Origin: Streptococcus parasanguinis
Lineage (GTDB): Bacteria > Bacillota > Bacilli > Lactobacillales > Streptococcaceae
DNA: 42,813 bases
Assembly (NCBI RefSeq): GCF_001074805.1
Contig: NZ_JUPI01000116.1
Location: forward strand, 1 to 42,813
Reading direction: 5' to 3'
This document shows, in pieces, positions 17,457 to 25,007 of the stretch (within the stretch, counting starts at the first letter, position 1; every line of letters starts with the position of its first letter). Under the pieces are notes generated by a model. It worked only from the letters and a program-made list of their open reading frames with translations. It did no database searches and had not been told where the DNA came from. Position numbers and translations under genes: made by a program.

Positions 17457-18195
17457 CTATTTCTCCGTAACCAAATCATATGGAAAATACGGAAATCCTT
17501 CTAATTGTTTATAATCTAAGCCCTTGAGTTTGCAGAGAGCGCCTGATTCAAAGGACCAATAGCCATAATAATTATCAATATTCTCTTTATGCAAATCATA
17601 CCAGCCTTCATCTCTACATCCCTGATACCATTTTTTAGTCAAGTATTCTTTCAAGAGAGATATGGCCTTTTCAGAATTTTCTTCCTCGATAATCTTTCAG
17701 GTAAAGCCATAAGGTCTTGGGAAATTATAGTTTATCCGAATTGTCCACTCTGGATGACATGATTGAATCAAGTAATCAATCAAATAATCCTCTGGATCAT
17801 CTTTTTTTGACCAAGTCTACCAATTTATCAAAAATCTCCTCATCAATCACTAACAAAATACCAATGGAAAGGGCCCAGAGCATTGCATCATAACCTGAAT
17901 TACTATACCAAACAGGAAGAAGGCTGTTGACAAAGTTAATATATTCCTCCTTAAAATCTTCAAGAGGATAACCAGCAGTATAGGTAGCAACTAATAATTC
18001 TTCCGTCAATACATTAATTGTCCTCTTTGTATTTGCAATAACTTTGTCATTTGTTAGCTTGTATCTTTGAACTCCTTCCTCCGTATCCTTCATTAAACTC
18101 TTAATTTTATTTCGTTTTTCATTTATTAGGTTTTTTTCAAAATTAATTAACTTTTGTATTCTATCACTCGTTGTTATTTCATCCCTTAAAATCAT
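17457..18195 (-). pseudogene. PoNe-immunity-like gene, copy B, broken by a frameshift and a nonsense change
   Basis: Same family as copies A, C and D. Reading starts at 18195 (ATG, AGGAG upstream) and runs 132 codons to a stop at 17797. The cause is a run of seven A (bases 17802-17808) where six would restore VKKDDPEDYLIDYLIQ. In the restored frame a second lesion follows. ACC-TGA at 17697-17699 replaces the ACC-CGA (Thr-Arg) of copy D, a C-to-T change. A conserved Arg (QSRHPEWT elsewhere) is Cys here. The last 65 codons remain open and well conserved (KKWYQGCRDEGWYDLH). The downstream half is almost identical to copy D. Two independent lesions make a sequencing error unlikely. Confidence 0.85.
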
Positions 18196-18234
18196 ATTTT
18201 TCTCCTATGGATTTATTTTGATTATCAGATCTTC

Positions 18235-18981
18235 CTATACTTTTCCACCTTCCGCAACCAAATCATATGGAAAATACGAAAAACCTTCTAGCTGTTTATA
18301 GTCTAAGCCCTTGAGTTTGCAGAGAGCGCTAGATTCAAAGGACCAGTAACCATAATAACTTCTGTTATTAGTTTTATGTAAATTGTACCATCCTGTATCT
18401 CTACTCCCTTGGTACCATTTCTTAGCCAAATATTCTTTAAGTAATTTTAGAGCCTTTTCAGAATCCTCTTCTTCAATAATTTTTCTGGTAAAAGCATAAG
18501 GTTTTGGAAAATTATAATTCAGTCGATTCTTCCACTCTGGACGACGATATTGAATCAGATAGTCAATCAAATAGTCCTTTGGGTCATCCTTCTTGACCAA
18601 ATTTACTAGTTGATTAAACATATCCTCCTCAATATCTAACAAAATTCCAATAGAGAGAGCCCAGACCATTTGTTCATAGCCAGAATTGCCTTGCCAAGAT
18701 AGTTGCAAACACTCTACATACTTAAAATACTCACCCTTGAAATCTTCAATAGAATAACCTGCAGTATAAGTCGCTATCATAACTTCTTTTTGGTACCGAC
18801 ATATTGATGATCCTATATTCGAAATGACAACTTTATTGTCCAAAGAAAATATTTGGATTCCTTCTTTCTCATCCTGTTCAATTGCTTGAATTCTTTCTTC
18901 AGAATCTTGAATGGCTTTTTGAAAAACTTGGATTAGACCATTGATATTATTATTATCTGAAAACGTGTCTCTTAGTTCCAA
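18235..18981 (-). CDS. PoNe-immunity-like protein (DUF1910/DUF1911), copy C, intact
   Basis: A 248-aa paralog of copy A with the same plan. The N-terminal helical half includes ATYTAGYSIEDFKGEY and EQMVWALSIGILLDIEED. The DUF1911-like half includes KKWYQGSRDTGWYNLH, YWSFESSALCKLKGLDY and FPYDLVAE. The start is a TTG at 18981 (MELRDTF aligns with MGLRDTL of copy A); the ribosome-binding site AGAAAGAAG is modest. It differs from A mainly in the first 110 residues, the half that could set partner specificity. It lies 34 bases after copy D and 39 bases before copy B. Confidence 0.85.
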   Translation of the reverse strand: MELRDTFSDNNNINGLIQVFQKAIQDSEERIQAIEQDEKEGIQIFSLDNKVVISNIGSSICRYQKEVMIATYTAGYSIEDFKGEYFKYVECLQLSWQGNSGYEQMVWALSIGILLDIEEDMFNQLVNLVKKDDPKDYLIDYLIQYRRPEWKNRLNYNFPKPYAFTRKIIEEEDSEKALKLLKEYLAKKWYQGSRDTGWYNLHKTNNRSYYGYWSFESSALCKLKGLDYKQLEGFSYFPYDLVAEGGKV

Positions 18982-19015
18982 TTCTATCTTCTTTCTATGT
19001 CCTTATATCAGTTAT

Positions 19016-19750
19016 CTATGGTTTCGCACTTTCCGCAACCAAATCATATGGAAAATACGGAAGCCCTTCTAACTGTTTATAATCTAAGCACTTAATCTTG
19101 CAGAGCGCACCTGATTCAAAGGACCAATAGCCATAATAATTATCAATATTGCGCTTATGCAAATCATACCAGCCTTCATCTCTACATCCCTGATACCATT
19201 TTTTTGTCAAGTATTCTTTCAAGAGAGACACGGCCTTTTCAGAATTTTCTTCCTCGATAATATTTCGGGTAAAGCCATAAGGTCTTGGAAAATTATAGTT
19301 TATCCGAATTGTCCACTCTGGATGACGAGATTGGATGAGGTAATCGATCAAATAGTCCTCTGGATCATCTTTCCTTACCAAATCTACCAATTTATCAAAA
19401 GTCGTTTCCTCAATCTCTAACAAAATACCAATGGAAAGGGCCCAGAGCATTGCATCATATCCTGAATTTCTATGCCACACAGGGACAAGACTATCAACAA
19501 ATGTAAGGTACTCTTCTTTAAATTTTTCAATAGAATATCCTGCAGTGTAGGTGGCTATCATATTCTCCTTCTGATAAATAGAAATATCAAGTTGTACTGA
19601 TTTGATAATTTCTTCAACCGATCGTTTGTATGAATTTTCCCCTTGTTTTAATTTCGTTAATTCTTGAGTTCATTCATCAATAGATAATTTATTAATTTGA
19701 ATGAGTTCATTAATTTTATCTTCGATAAAAATATTATCTCTTTTCATCAT
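19016..19750 (-). pseudogene. PoNe-immunity-like gene, copy D, nonsense codon near the N-terminus
   Basis: From ATG at 19750 (AGGAG upstream) the frame begins MMKRDNIFIEDKINE and meets TGA at 19670-19672, codon 27. It then stays open to 19016, giving the rest of a normal family member. A restart at ATG 19561 is possible: AAGGAG lies only three bases before it. That would yield 181 aa lacking most of the DUF1910-like half. The conserved LKGLDY reads IKCLDY here, another sign of decay. It is the first gene behind the promoter at 19907-19935. Confidence 0.82.
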
Positions 19751-19906
19751 TTTTCTCCTATTGGTATATGGAACTTTTTTTCGCGTTGTGTGACCAAAAA
19801 AATTTAAAAATATCTTCTGTATTAATCCTACTGGATAATTATTTTACAGTCCCTTGTATATTACTCAGTCAGGCCTCACAAATGAACTGTCATTCTATTT
19901 CCTACT

Positions 19907-19935
19907 ATCATACCGAAATACAGTTTGAAGATCAA
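19907..19935 (-). promoter_or_regulatory. Promoter of the immunity array
   Basis: Minus-strand -35 TTGATC (19930-19935), 17-base spacer and -10 TATGAT (19907-19912). It leaves a leader of about 150 bases before copy D in which I see no gene or known RNA. Confidence 0.6.
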
Positions 19936-19966
19936 GTTCGTCACTAGATAGGGGAAGTTGATTAGC

Positions 19967-19989
19967 AAAAAAGAGCCCACAGGGTCTCT
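19967..19989 (-). terminator. Second terminator behind the microprotein gene
   Basis: On the minus strand AGAG and CCC pair with GGG and CTCT (one bulged A) around TGT, followed by six T. It insulates the immunity array from transcription coming from the efe/tat side. Confidence 0.6.
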
Positions 19990-20010
19990 ATCTGAATAAA
20001 CAGGATACAA

Positions 20011-20041
20011 AAAAATCCACTCACTTGTTGTGAAATGGATT
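20011..20041 (-). terminator. Terminator of the microprotein gene
   Basis: On the minus strand AATCCA and TCAC pair with GTGA and TGGATT, with a small internal bulge and an AACAA loop, followed by seven T. It lies 10 bases after the microprotein stop. Confidence 0.7.
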
Positions 20042-20050
20042 GCTTCTTCA

Positions 20051-20161
20051 TTAACGGTTCAACAAGAAATTGAACAATTTTTCGACAATTTTTACGACCA
20101 ACCAGCATAAGAATCCGATATAGCTGAAATAGAAAATGAGTGACAAAATCGTAATAATCAT
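20051..20161 (-). CDS. Small single-span membrane protein, 36 aa
   Basis: An unannotated-looking microprotein. ATG at 20161 has an ideal AAGGAGG six bases before it, and the frame runs 36 codons to TAA at 20051. The N-terminal 23 residues are hydrophobic (MIITILSLIFYFSYIGFLCW and on), one membrane span. A short amphipathic tail with Lys, Glu and Arg follows (KIVEKLFNFLLNR). A consensus promoter (20197-20225) and a terminator frame it, so it is an independent unit between tatA and the immunity array. It could be a type I toxin-like peptide or a small regulator of a membrane complex. I do not recognise the family. Confidence 0.7.
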   Translation of the reverse strand: MIITILSLIFYFSYIGFLCWLVVKIVEKLFNFLLNR

Positions 20162-20175
20162 GGTTTCCTCCTTCA

Positions 20176-20219
20176 TCGATTGCAAGTCCTTGTCTTATTA
20201 TACCTTTTTATGCAATCGA
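20176..20219. repeat. 9-bp inverted repeat around the microprotein -10
   Basis: TCGATTGCA (20176-20184) and TGCAATCGA (20211-20219) are perfect complements separated by 26 bases. They bracket the -10, and the outer arm abuts the -35. This is a candidate operator for a dimeric regulator. Confidence 0.7.
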
Positions 20220-20225
20220 ACTCAA
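20197..20225 (-). promoter_or_regulatory. Microprotein promoter
   Basis: Minus-strand -35 TTGAGT (20220-20225), 17-base spacer and -10 TATAAT (20197-20202). The transcript would begin about 30 bases before the start codon. Confidence 0.8.
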
Positions 20226-20247
20226 TAGAATTTTGAAAATTGTCAGA

Positions 20248-20445
20248 TTATTCTTTTTCTTTCTTATCTTCTTTTGCGTCTTGATCAGCTTCTTCACTGC
20301 CTTTATTGACAGCTGTCTTAAATTCAGCAAACATTTTGCCAATAGACTGGCCCAACTCAGGCAGGCGTTTTGGTCCAAAAATCAAGAGGGCACCCAAGAT
20401 GATGATGATCAAACCTGGTGCTCCAATATCACGTAAAATTCCCAT
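20248..20445 (-). CDS. tatA: Sec-independent translocase protein TatA
   Basis: A 65-aa pore-forming subunit of the twin-arginine translocase. It has an N-terminal membrane helix (GLIIIILGALLIF), the FGPKRLPELG hinge, an amphipathic helix (SIGKMFAEFKTAV) and a charged tail. AAGGAG precedes the ATG, which shares one base with the tatC stop. This is a minimal TatA-TatC system without tatB. I see no strong terminator behind it. Confidence 0.95.
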   Translation of the reverse strand: MGILRDIGAPGLIIIILGALLIFGPKRLPELGQSIGKMFAEFKTAVNKGSEEADQDAKEDKKEKE

Positions 20446-21164
20446 TAGTTTCTCCTTTTTCTCGAATAGATGACTTTACTGATGGCGACACTCACTTCAA
20501 ATAAGAGGATCAAAGGGAGCGTCATGGCCAAGTCACTGATAAAGTCAGCTGGGGTCAGCACGACGGCTAAGACCAGCAGGACAAAGTAAGCGTAACGACG
20601 GTAGGTGATTAAAAACTGTGGTGTCAAAAGCCCAATTGAGGTCAGAAAAGCGACTAAAACTGGTAACTCAAACAAGACTCCTAAAGGCAAGGTAGTGTGC
20701 CATAAGAAGGTTAAATAATTTTGCGCCGTCAATTGGGTATCAAACAGTCCTTCTCCCAAGCGCATCAAAACCTCTAAAATAGCTGGGCTGACAAAGAAAT
20801 AACCAAATGCAAGCCCCAGCACAAAGCAAATAAAGCTAGCTGGGATGTAGGCAAAGACTGCACGCGCCTCCTTCTCCCTTAAAGCCGGTCTCACAAATTG
20901 CCAAATCTGGTAGACAATAAAGGGCAGGGTCAGGCTAAAGGCTGTGAGATTGGCCAGCGAAACATAGATCCAGAGGATATCATTTGGCCCTAGTACCAGC
21001 AGTTTTTGATGGAGGCTAGCCGTCAAGATCTGGTAGAGTTCTCCTCCAAATACAAAGGCTACAATAAAGACGATAATGTAACACAAGACCACTACGATCA
21101 ATCGTTTTCGAAATTCGACCAAGTGCTCGACAATGGTCATTTTATCTGCTCTACTCTTTGCCAT
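20445..21164 (-). CDS. tatC: Sec-independent translocase protein TatC
   Basis: A 239-aa membrane protein with six spans that recognises twin-arginine signals. The N-terminal MTIVEHLVEFRKRL holds the conserved Glu-Phe-Arg region. FVRPALREKEARAVFAYIPASF (about residues 90-110), the Pro-rich TLPLGVLFELPV and the end of the fourth loop are typical. The start at 21164 overlaps efeU by 14 bases; an internal ATG at 21140 is an alternative. Confidence 0.95.
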   Translation of the reverse strand: MAKSRADKMTIVEHLVEFRKRLIVVVLCYIIVFIVAFVFGGELYQILTASLHQKLLVLGPNDILWIYVSLANLTAFSLTLPFIVYQIWQFVRPALREKEARAVFAYIPASFICFVLGLAFGYFFVSPAILEVLMRLGEGLFDTQLTAQNYLTFLWHTTLPLGVLFELPVLVAFLTSIGLLTPQFLITYRRYAYFVLLVLAVVLTPADFISDLAMTLPLILLFEVSVAISKVIYSRKRRN

Positions 21165-22836
21165 GTTGTCTCACCGCGATAAGGGCGATCAGGGCCACAA
21201 AGAGTAGTTGAGGAAGAAGAACTTCCCAGCTTGGATAGATCCCCGCCCAATCGATGGTAGGAAGTCCATTAACCAAATGACTAGGTAAGATATTGGTCAA
21301 CTGAAGGGCGTGGATGCTGACACCAAGCATCTTGAAGGCCAAGGCGTAAATCAACCACGTCAGAATGAAAAAGATCCGATGAGGTTGGATAGCTTGACTG
21401 GCCTTGGTCATCGCCACTGCAATGATGATGAGAACAGCTATGGCAAGCCCGATTCCTAGTATGAAATGAGCGGTTGTAATCCGTGGAATGATCCCAACAT
21501 AGAAGAGAATGGTCTCAGCCCCTTCACGAAAGACTGCTAAGAAACTGAGGGCAAACATAGAAACAAAACTTCCTGTAGCCGTTACCGTCTTCATCTGACG
21601 GTCCATAAAGGCATTCCACTGTTTGACAGAGGACTTGCTGTGTAGCCAAATTCCAATGAGGATCATCATGACCACAGCGAAAATCCCAACGCCACCTTCA
21701 ATAATTTCCCGGTTAGAGCCCGAAGTCACAGCTGGAAAAGCTACTTGCAAAACAAGAGCGATCGCTACGCTGGCAAGAACACCAGCAAGAGCTCCACCAT
21801 AGACCCATTTGAGTCCTTTCCTCATCTTAGCTGCCTTAAGGGTCGTCACAAGGGCCATGACGATCAGAAGGGCTTCTACTCCTTCACGTAGAAGAATCAA
21901 CATAGCGTCAAAAGCGTTGTAAGAAGCTGTCGTATCGATCGCAGAAAGGTCCCTGATCAAGGCTTGTAATTTCTCTTGATAGGTCTTTTCTTTCCCCTTA
22001 ACCATAATGACCGGGGATTCACTCTCTACTCGTGTGTAGAGGCTTGGATTGGTCGTGCTGACATCCCCCTCAATAGTTGGCCAGATGGTGATGAACTGCT
22101 TCATAGTTGCTGCAGCAGATTTATCGTCGCCGGATTGGAATTGGCTTTGCGCCTTCTCCAAAAGCTTGATCCCATCTTTCAGTGTCAAATCCGTACTGGC
22201 ACTGCTAATCGCTTCTCCTTTTACAAAGGCATCAATCCCATTTTTGAGGTCATCATAGGAGGACTGGATGCTGGTGAAGTCAGTAGGCTCTGTTTCAATG
22301 CTACTACGTAAGAGCGAAATGGCCGTCTCGATTTTGCCATAGTAGACTGTGCTATGACCCCTTACCACTGCTTCGTTTCGTGTCCAGGTATTATTGAGAT
22401 CAGCATAGGTTTGACGGGTTTTCTCCAGATCCTTAGCTGTAATGGCATCTTGTAAGTTCTTAAAATAAGGAGCGAGGCGACTCACGAGTTTGTCTTTTTC
22501 CGCCTCTAAATCGACCGGATTTTGCTCTTTTTCAAAAGCTAGCAAGGCTGATGAAATCTTAGTGAGATCCTCTTTGGTTACCTCCCCTTTTATAGCTAGA
22601 GCTTGGCTAACTTTTTTTCCTGCCTTGGAATCATGGTGATCTTTGGATTTAAAATTATCCTGAATCTCAGCGATCAATTCCTTGGCCTTATCCTGGTTCT
22701 TATTTTCTACAGCGGTTGTTGCATCTGTGATCTTGATAAAGAGATCGCTATAAGATTCCGCAGCCACTGGATGAGTCCAGAACAAGGCAAGAAGGCCTAA
22801 CAAGATCAAGAGTTTATTCAAAGAGTGCTTGACCAA
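21151..22836 (-). CDS. efeU: Iron permease EfeU/FTR1 family with extracellular domain
   Basis: Iron transporter of 561 aa. A signal peptide (cleavage near Ala25-Ala26) leads a helical extracytoplasmic domain to about residue 305, followed by about seven membrane spans. The two REGxE iron-binding motifs are R317EGVE321 and R437EGAE441. E. coli EfeU lacks the long front domain, but Bacillus YwbL-like proteins carry one. It overlaps efeB by 23 bases and tatC by 14, so all are one transcript. Confidence 0.92.
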   Translation of the reverse strand: MVKHSLNKLLILLGLLALFWTHPVAAESYSDLFIKITDATTAVENKNQDKAKELIAEIQDNFKSKDHHDSKAGKKVSQALAIKGEVTKEDLTKISSALLAFEKEQNPVDLEAEKDKLVSRLAPYFKNLQDAITAKDLEKTRQTYADLNNTWTRNEAVVRGHSTVYYGKIETAISLLRSSIETEPTDFTSIQSSYDDLKNGIDAFVKGEAISSASTDLTLKDGIKLLEKAQSQFQSGDDKSAAATMKQFITIWPTIEGDVSTTNPSLYTRVESESPVIMVKGKEKTYQEKLQALIRDLSAIDTTASYNAFDAMLILLREGVEALLIVMALVTTLKAAKMRKGLKWVYGGALAGVLASVAIALVLQVAFPAVTSGSNREIIEGGVGIFAVVMMILIGIWLHSKSSVKQWNAFMDRQMKTVTATGSFVSMFALSFLAVFREGAETILFYVGIIPRITTAHFILGIGLAIAVLIIIAVAMTKASQAIQPHRIFFILTWLIYALAFKMLGVSIHALQLTNILPSHLVNGLPTIDWAGIYPSWEVLLPQLLFVALIALIAVRQHGKE

Positions 22837-24019
22837 GGTAGCCTCCTTTCTCTACGCCTGCAAAGCAAGCAAAGAGTCCACTTCCGATATGGGTGATGTA
22901 CTCGTTCATTTTATCCTCTGCACCTAGATTGGTTTGGATTTTAACAAAACTGTTTGGATCTTTTTGAAAGGCGATAAAAATCAAGCCTGCATCAAATTGC
23001 CCAGTCTGTTCATTGATGCCATCCGAATAGGAATAGGAACGCCGTAAAATCGGACGATCCACTTCTTTGGCCAAACGGACATGTGAATCTACTGGTAGTT
23101 TAGATAAATCTACTTCATCAAATTCGTTGGTTTTCCCAAATGGAGCGCCGGACTCCTTGTAGCGACCAAAGGTGTTTTCCTGCTCCTGCAAGTTGGTCCG
23201 GTCCCAAGTTTCCAAATGCATTTGGACTAGGCGAAGAGCCATATAGGAACCACCCTTCATCCAGTCCTTGCTGTCAGTCCAGACGACCTTATCAAAGTCC
23301 TTCTCCGTCGTGACATTTGCTGTTCCATCTTTAAAGCCAAAGAGGTTACGCGGCGTTTCTTTTCTGTCACCAATCGCCGCAAAACCGGACTTGCTCCACT
23401 TCATGGTGATGGTGTTGCGACCTTTGCGGATGAGATTTCGCACCGCATGAAAGGCTACTTGCTCATCGTCTGCACAGGCCTGAATGACGATATCGCCACC
23501 TGTGTATTTGTCCTGCAACTGCTCCTTTGGAAATGGAGGCAAATCACGAAAGAGCTTTGGACGTTTAGCTTCCAAGCCCAGTTTCTTGAGAAAGGTAGCC
23601 GAAACCCCAAACGTCAGGCTCAAGCGATAGGGATTGAGTCCCACTGTTTCACCTGTATCTGTTGGAGGCAAGAGGGCATTGGAACCATCTTTTTTGACCA
23701 ATTCTCCTTCGACTAATTTACTACTATAATCAGTCCAGTCTTTAAAGAGCTGGATGACTTCTTTTTTGTCCGTCGTGTGAAGATCCAGCACCACCAAGTA
23801 GCAAGCCTTCTGCATAGCCGTCGTAATCCCGGCTTGGTGCTTGCCATAAAAAGAGATGTCTTCATCCCCATCATAAGCTTTTTTACTGGAACTGTCTTGA
23901 TTAGCGAAAAAAGCAGATGCACCAGAAAGGCCCAGTGCTATACCAGCCCCTCCAATACCTGCTTTTTTAAGAAATTCACGACGGTCCATTTTTTTATCTA
24001 AAAATTTTTCGTCAGCCAT
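22814..24019 (-). CDS. efeB: Tat-exported DyP-type heme peroxidase EfeB
   Basis: A 401-aa deferrochelatase/peroxidase-like protein. The N-terminus carries a twin-arginine signal (DRREFLKKAGIGG, Arg13-Arg14, then a hydrophobic stretch), which sends folded, heme-loaded protein out through Tat. The DyP motif GFKDGTANV contains the distal Asp. DSHVRLAKE holds the likely proximal heme His, and ILRRSYSYSDG follows. In Bacillus and E. coli EfeB oxidises ferrous iron for uptake by EfeU. It begins 5 bases after the efeM stop. It is the only Tat substrate visible in the window. Confidence 0.94.
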   Translation of the reverse strand: MADEKFLDKKMDRREFLKKAGIGGAGIALGLSGASAFFANQDSSSKKAYDGDEDISFYGKHQAGITTAMQKACYLVVLDLHTTDKKEVIQLFKDWTDYSSKLVEGELVKKDGSNALLPPTDTGETVGLNPYRLSLTFGVSATFLKKLGLEAKRPKLFRDLPPFPKEQLQDKYTGGDIVIQACADDEQVAFHAVRNLIRKGRNTITMKWSKSGFAAIGDRKETPRNLFGFKDGTANVTTEKDFDKVVWTDSKDWMKGGSYMALRLVQMHLETWDRTNLQEQENTFGRYKESGAPFGKTNEFDEVDLSKLPVDSHVRLAKEVDRPILRRSYSYSDGINEQTGQFDAGLIFIAFQKDPNSFVKIQTNLGAEDKMNEYITHIGSGLFACFAGVEKGGYLGQALFE

Positions 24020-24024
24020 TTTTC

Positions 24025-24897
24025 TTATTTCCCATCTAAAATCACACCCATTTGAGACAAAGGTTCACCAAGTTTGGTCACAGCTTCAGCCAATTCCTTG
24101 GTATCTTCCTTGGTCAAATCTGTGTAAGACTTGTAATTTGTTTCATCAGTCATGTGTTTGTCCAATAAATCATTGACATTTTTGAATTCTGCTTCCAAGG
24201 TTTTAACCAACTTAGCATCTTTTTTCTCAATCAAAGGTTTAAAGAGAGAGAAAATCTTTTCAGCTCCTTCAATATTGGCACGGAAGTCGTACAGATCTGT
24301 ATGAGAGAAGACTTCTTCTTCACCCGTGATCTTTTGCGTTGCCACTTCATTTAGCAGATCAACAGCCCCAGTTAGCATCACATCAGGAGTCACATCAACG
24401 GTTGCGATCTTAGCTTTCAACTCCTTTATATCGTTCACCAGTTGGTCTGCATATTTTTCTGTGCCATCTGTGGTATTCTTTTCCCAAAGGATGCGCTCAA
24501 TCCGGTGGAAGCCAGACCAGCCTTCTTCTGATTTATTTTCATCCACATAGTCCACCAAACGGTAGTCAATCTTCACATCAGACTCCCCAAAGGTTTCAGC
24601 AATCGGTTCTGAGCGTTCATAGGCCATGCGGATCAAGGGATATTGTTTTTTAGCTTCTTCCAAATTCCCAGCTTTTAGGGTATCTCGGAAACCTTCTGTA
24701 TCCTTGAGCAATTGGTCGATTTGCATTTCAACAAAGTCTTTGTATTCAGCTGTCGCATTGTCCAAGGTCTTCTGGTCAGCCTTTGACAACTGCACCGTTG
24801 AGCTGGTTTGCGTCTTTTGACTCGACTGTTTGCTACTAGAATTCGCACACCCTGCTAAAAGAGCAACACTCAATAAGAGTAGACTATATTTTTTCAT
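24025..24897 (-). CDS. efeM: EfeM/EfeO-type iron-binding lipoprotein (M75 family)
   Basis: A 290-aa surface lipoprotein. From ATG at 24897 (GAGGAG upstream) it has a short lipoprotein signal with lipobox LLAGC (Cys17), a Ser/Thr/Gln linker and an all-helical imelysin-like domain. The metal-binding HxxE is GFHRIERILW (His131, Glu134). The N-terminal cupredoxin domain of E. coli EfeO is absent, so it is of the short EfeM type. The open frame extends 21 codons further up, across the mRNA leader, and is not used. It is the first gene of efeM-efeB-efeU-tatC-tatA. Confidence 0.9.
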   Translation of the reverse strand: MKKYSLLLLSVALLAGCANSSSKQSSQKTQTSSTVQLSKADQKTLDNATAEYKDFVEMQIDQLLKDTEGFRDTLKAGNLEEAKKQYPLIRMAYERSEPIAETFGESDVKIDYRLVDYVDENKSEEGWSGFHRIERILWEKNTTDGTEKYADQLVNDIKELKAKIATVDVTPDVMLTGAVDLLNEVATQKITGEEEVFSHTDLYDFRANIEGAEKIFSLFKPLIEKKDAKLVKTLEAEFKNVNDLLDKHMTDETNYKSYTDLTKEDTKELAEAVTKLGEPLSQMGVILDGK

Positions 24898-24928
24898 GAA
24901 AGACTTCTCCTCTTTTGTTCTTGGACTT

Positions 24929-24957
24929 ATTTTACCAGAAGGTTTCTCATTTTTCAA
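24929..24957 (-). promoter_or_regulatory. Promoter of the efe-tat operon
   Basis: Minus-strand -35 TTGAAA (24952-24957), 17-base spacer and -10 TAAAAT (24929-24934) with an extended TGG. Confidence 0.85.
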
Positions 24958-24958
24958 C

Positions 24959-24973
24959 AATTGTCTGAAAATT
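24959..24973 (-). promoter_or_regulatory. CodY-like box upstream of efeM
   Basis: The minus strand reads AATTTTCAGACAATT, 14 of 15 matches to AATTTTCWGAAAATT. It ends one base before the -35, so binding could affect RNA polymerase. It would tie iron uptake and Tat export to nutrient state. Confidence 0.7.
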
Positions 24974-25007
24974 TAATAATAGAAAGACTTTTCTAAGAAA
25001 CTGTCTT

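Noticed and set aside
16107-19750. The array as one long repeat protein or a phage tail locus
   Set aside because: Each unit has its own start, its own ribosome-binding site or start codon pattern and a full two-part domain; no phage genes are near.
24898-24960. Longer N-terminus for efeM
   Set aside because: It would put 21 polar residues before a lipoprotein signal and reach into the -10 element.
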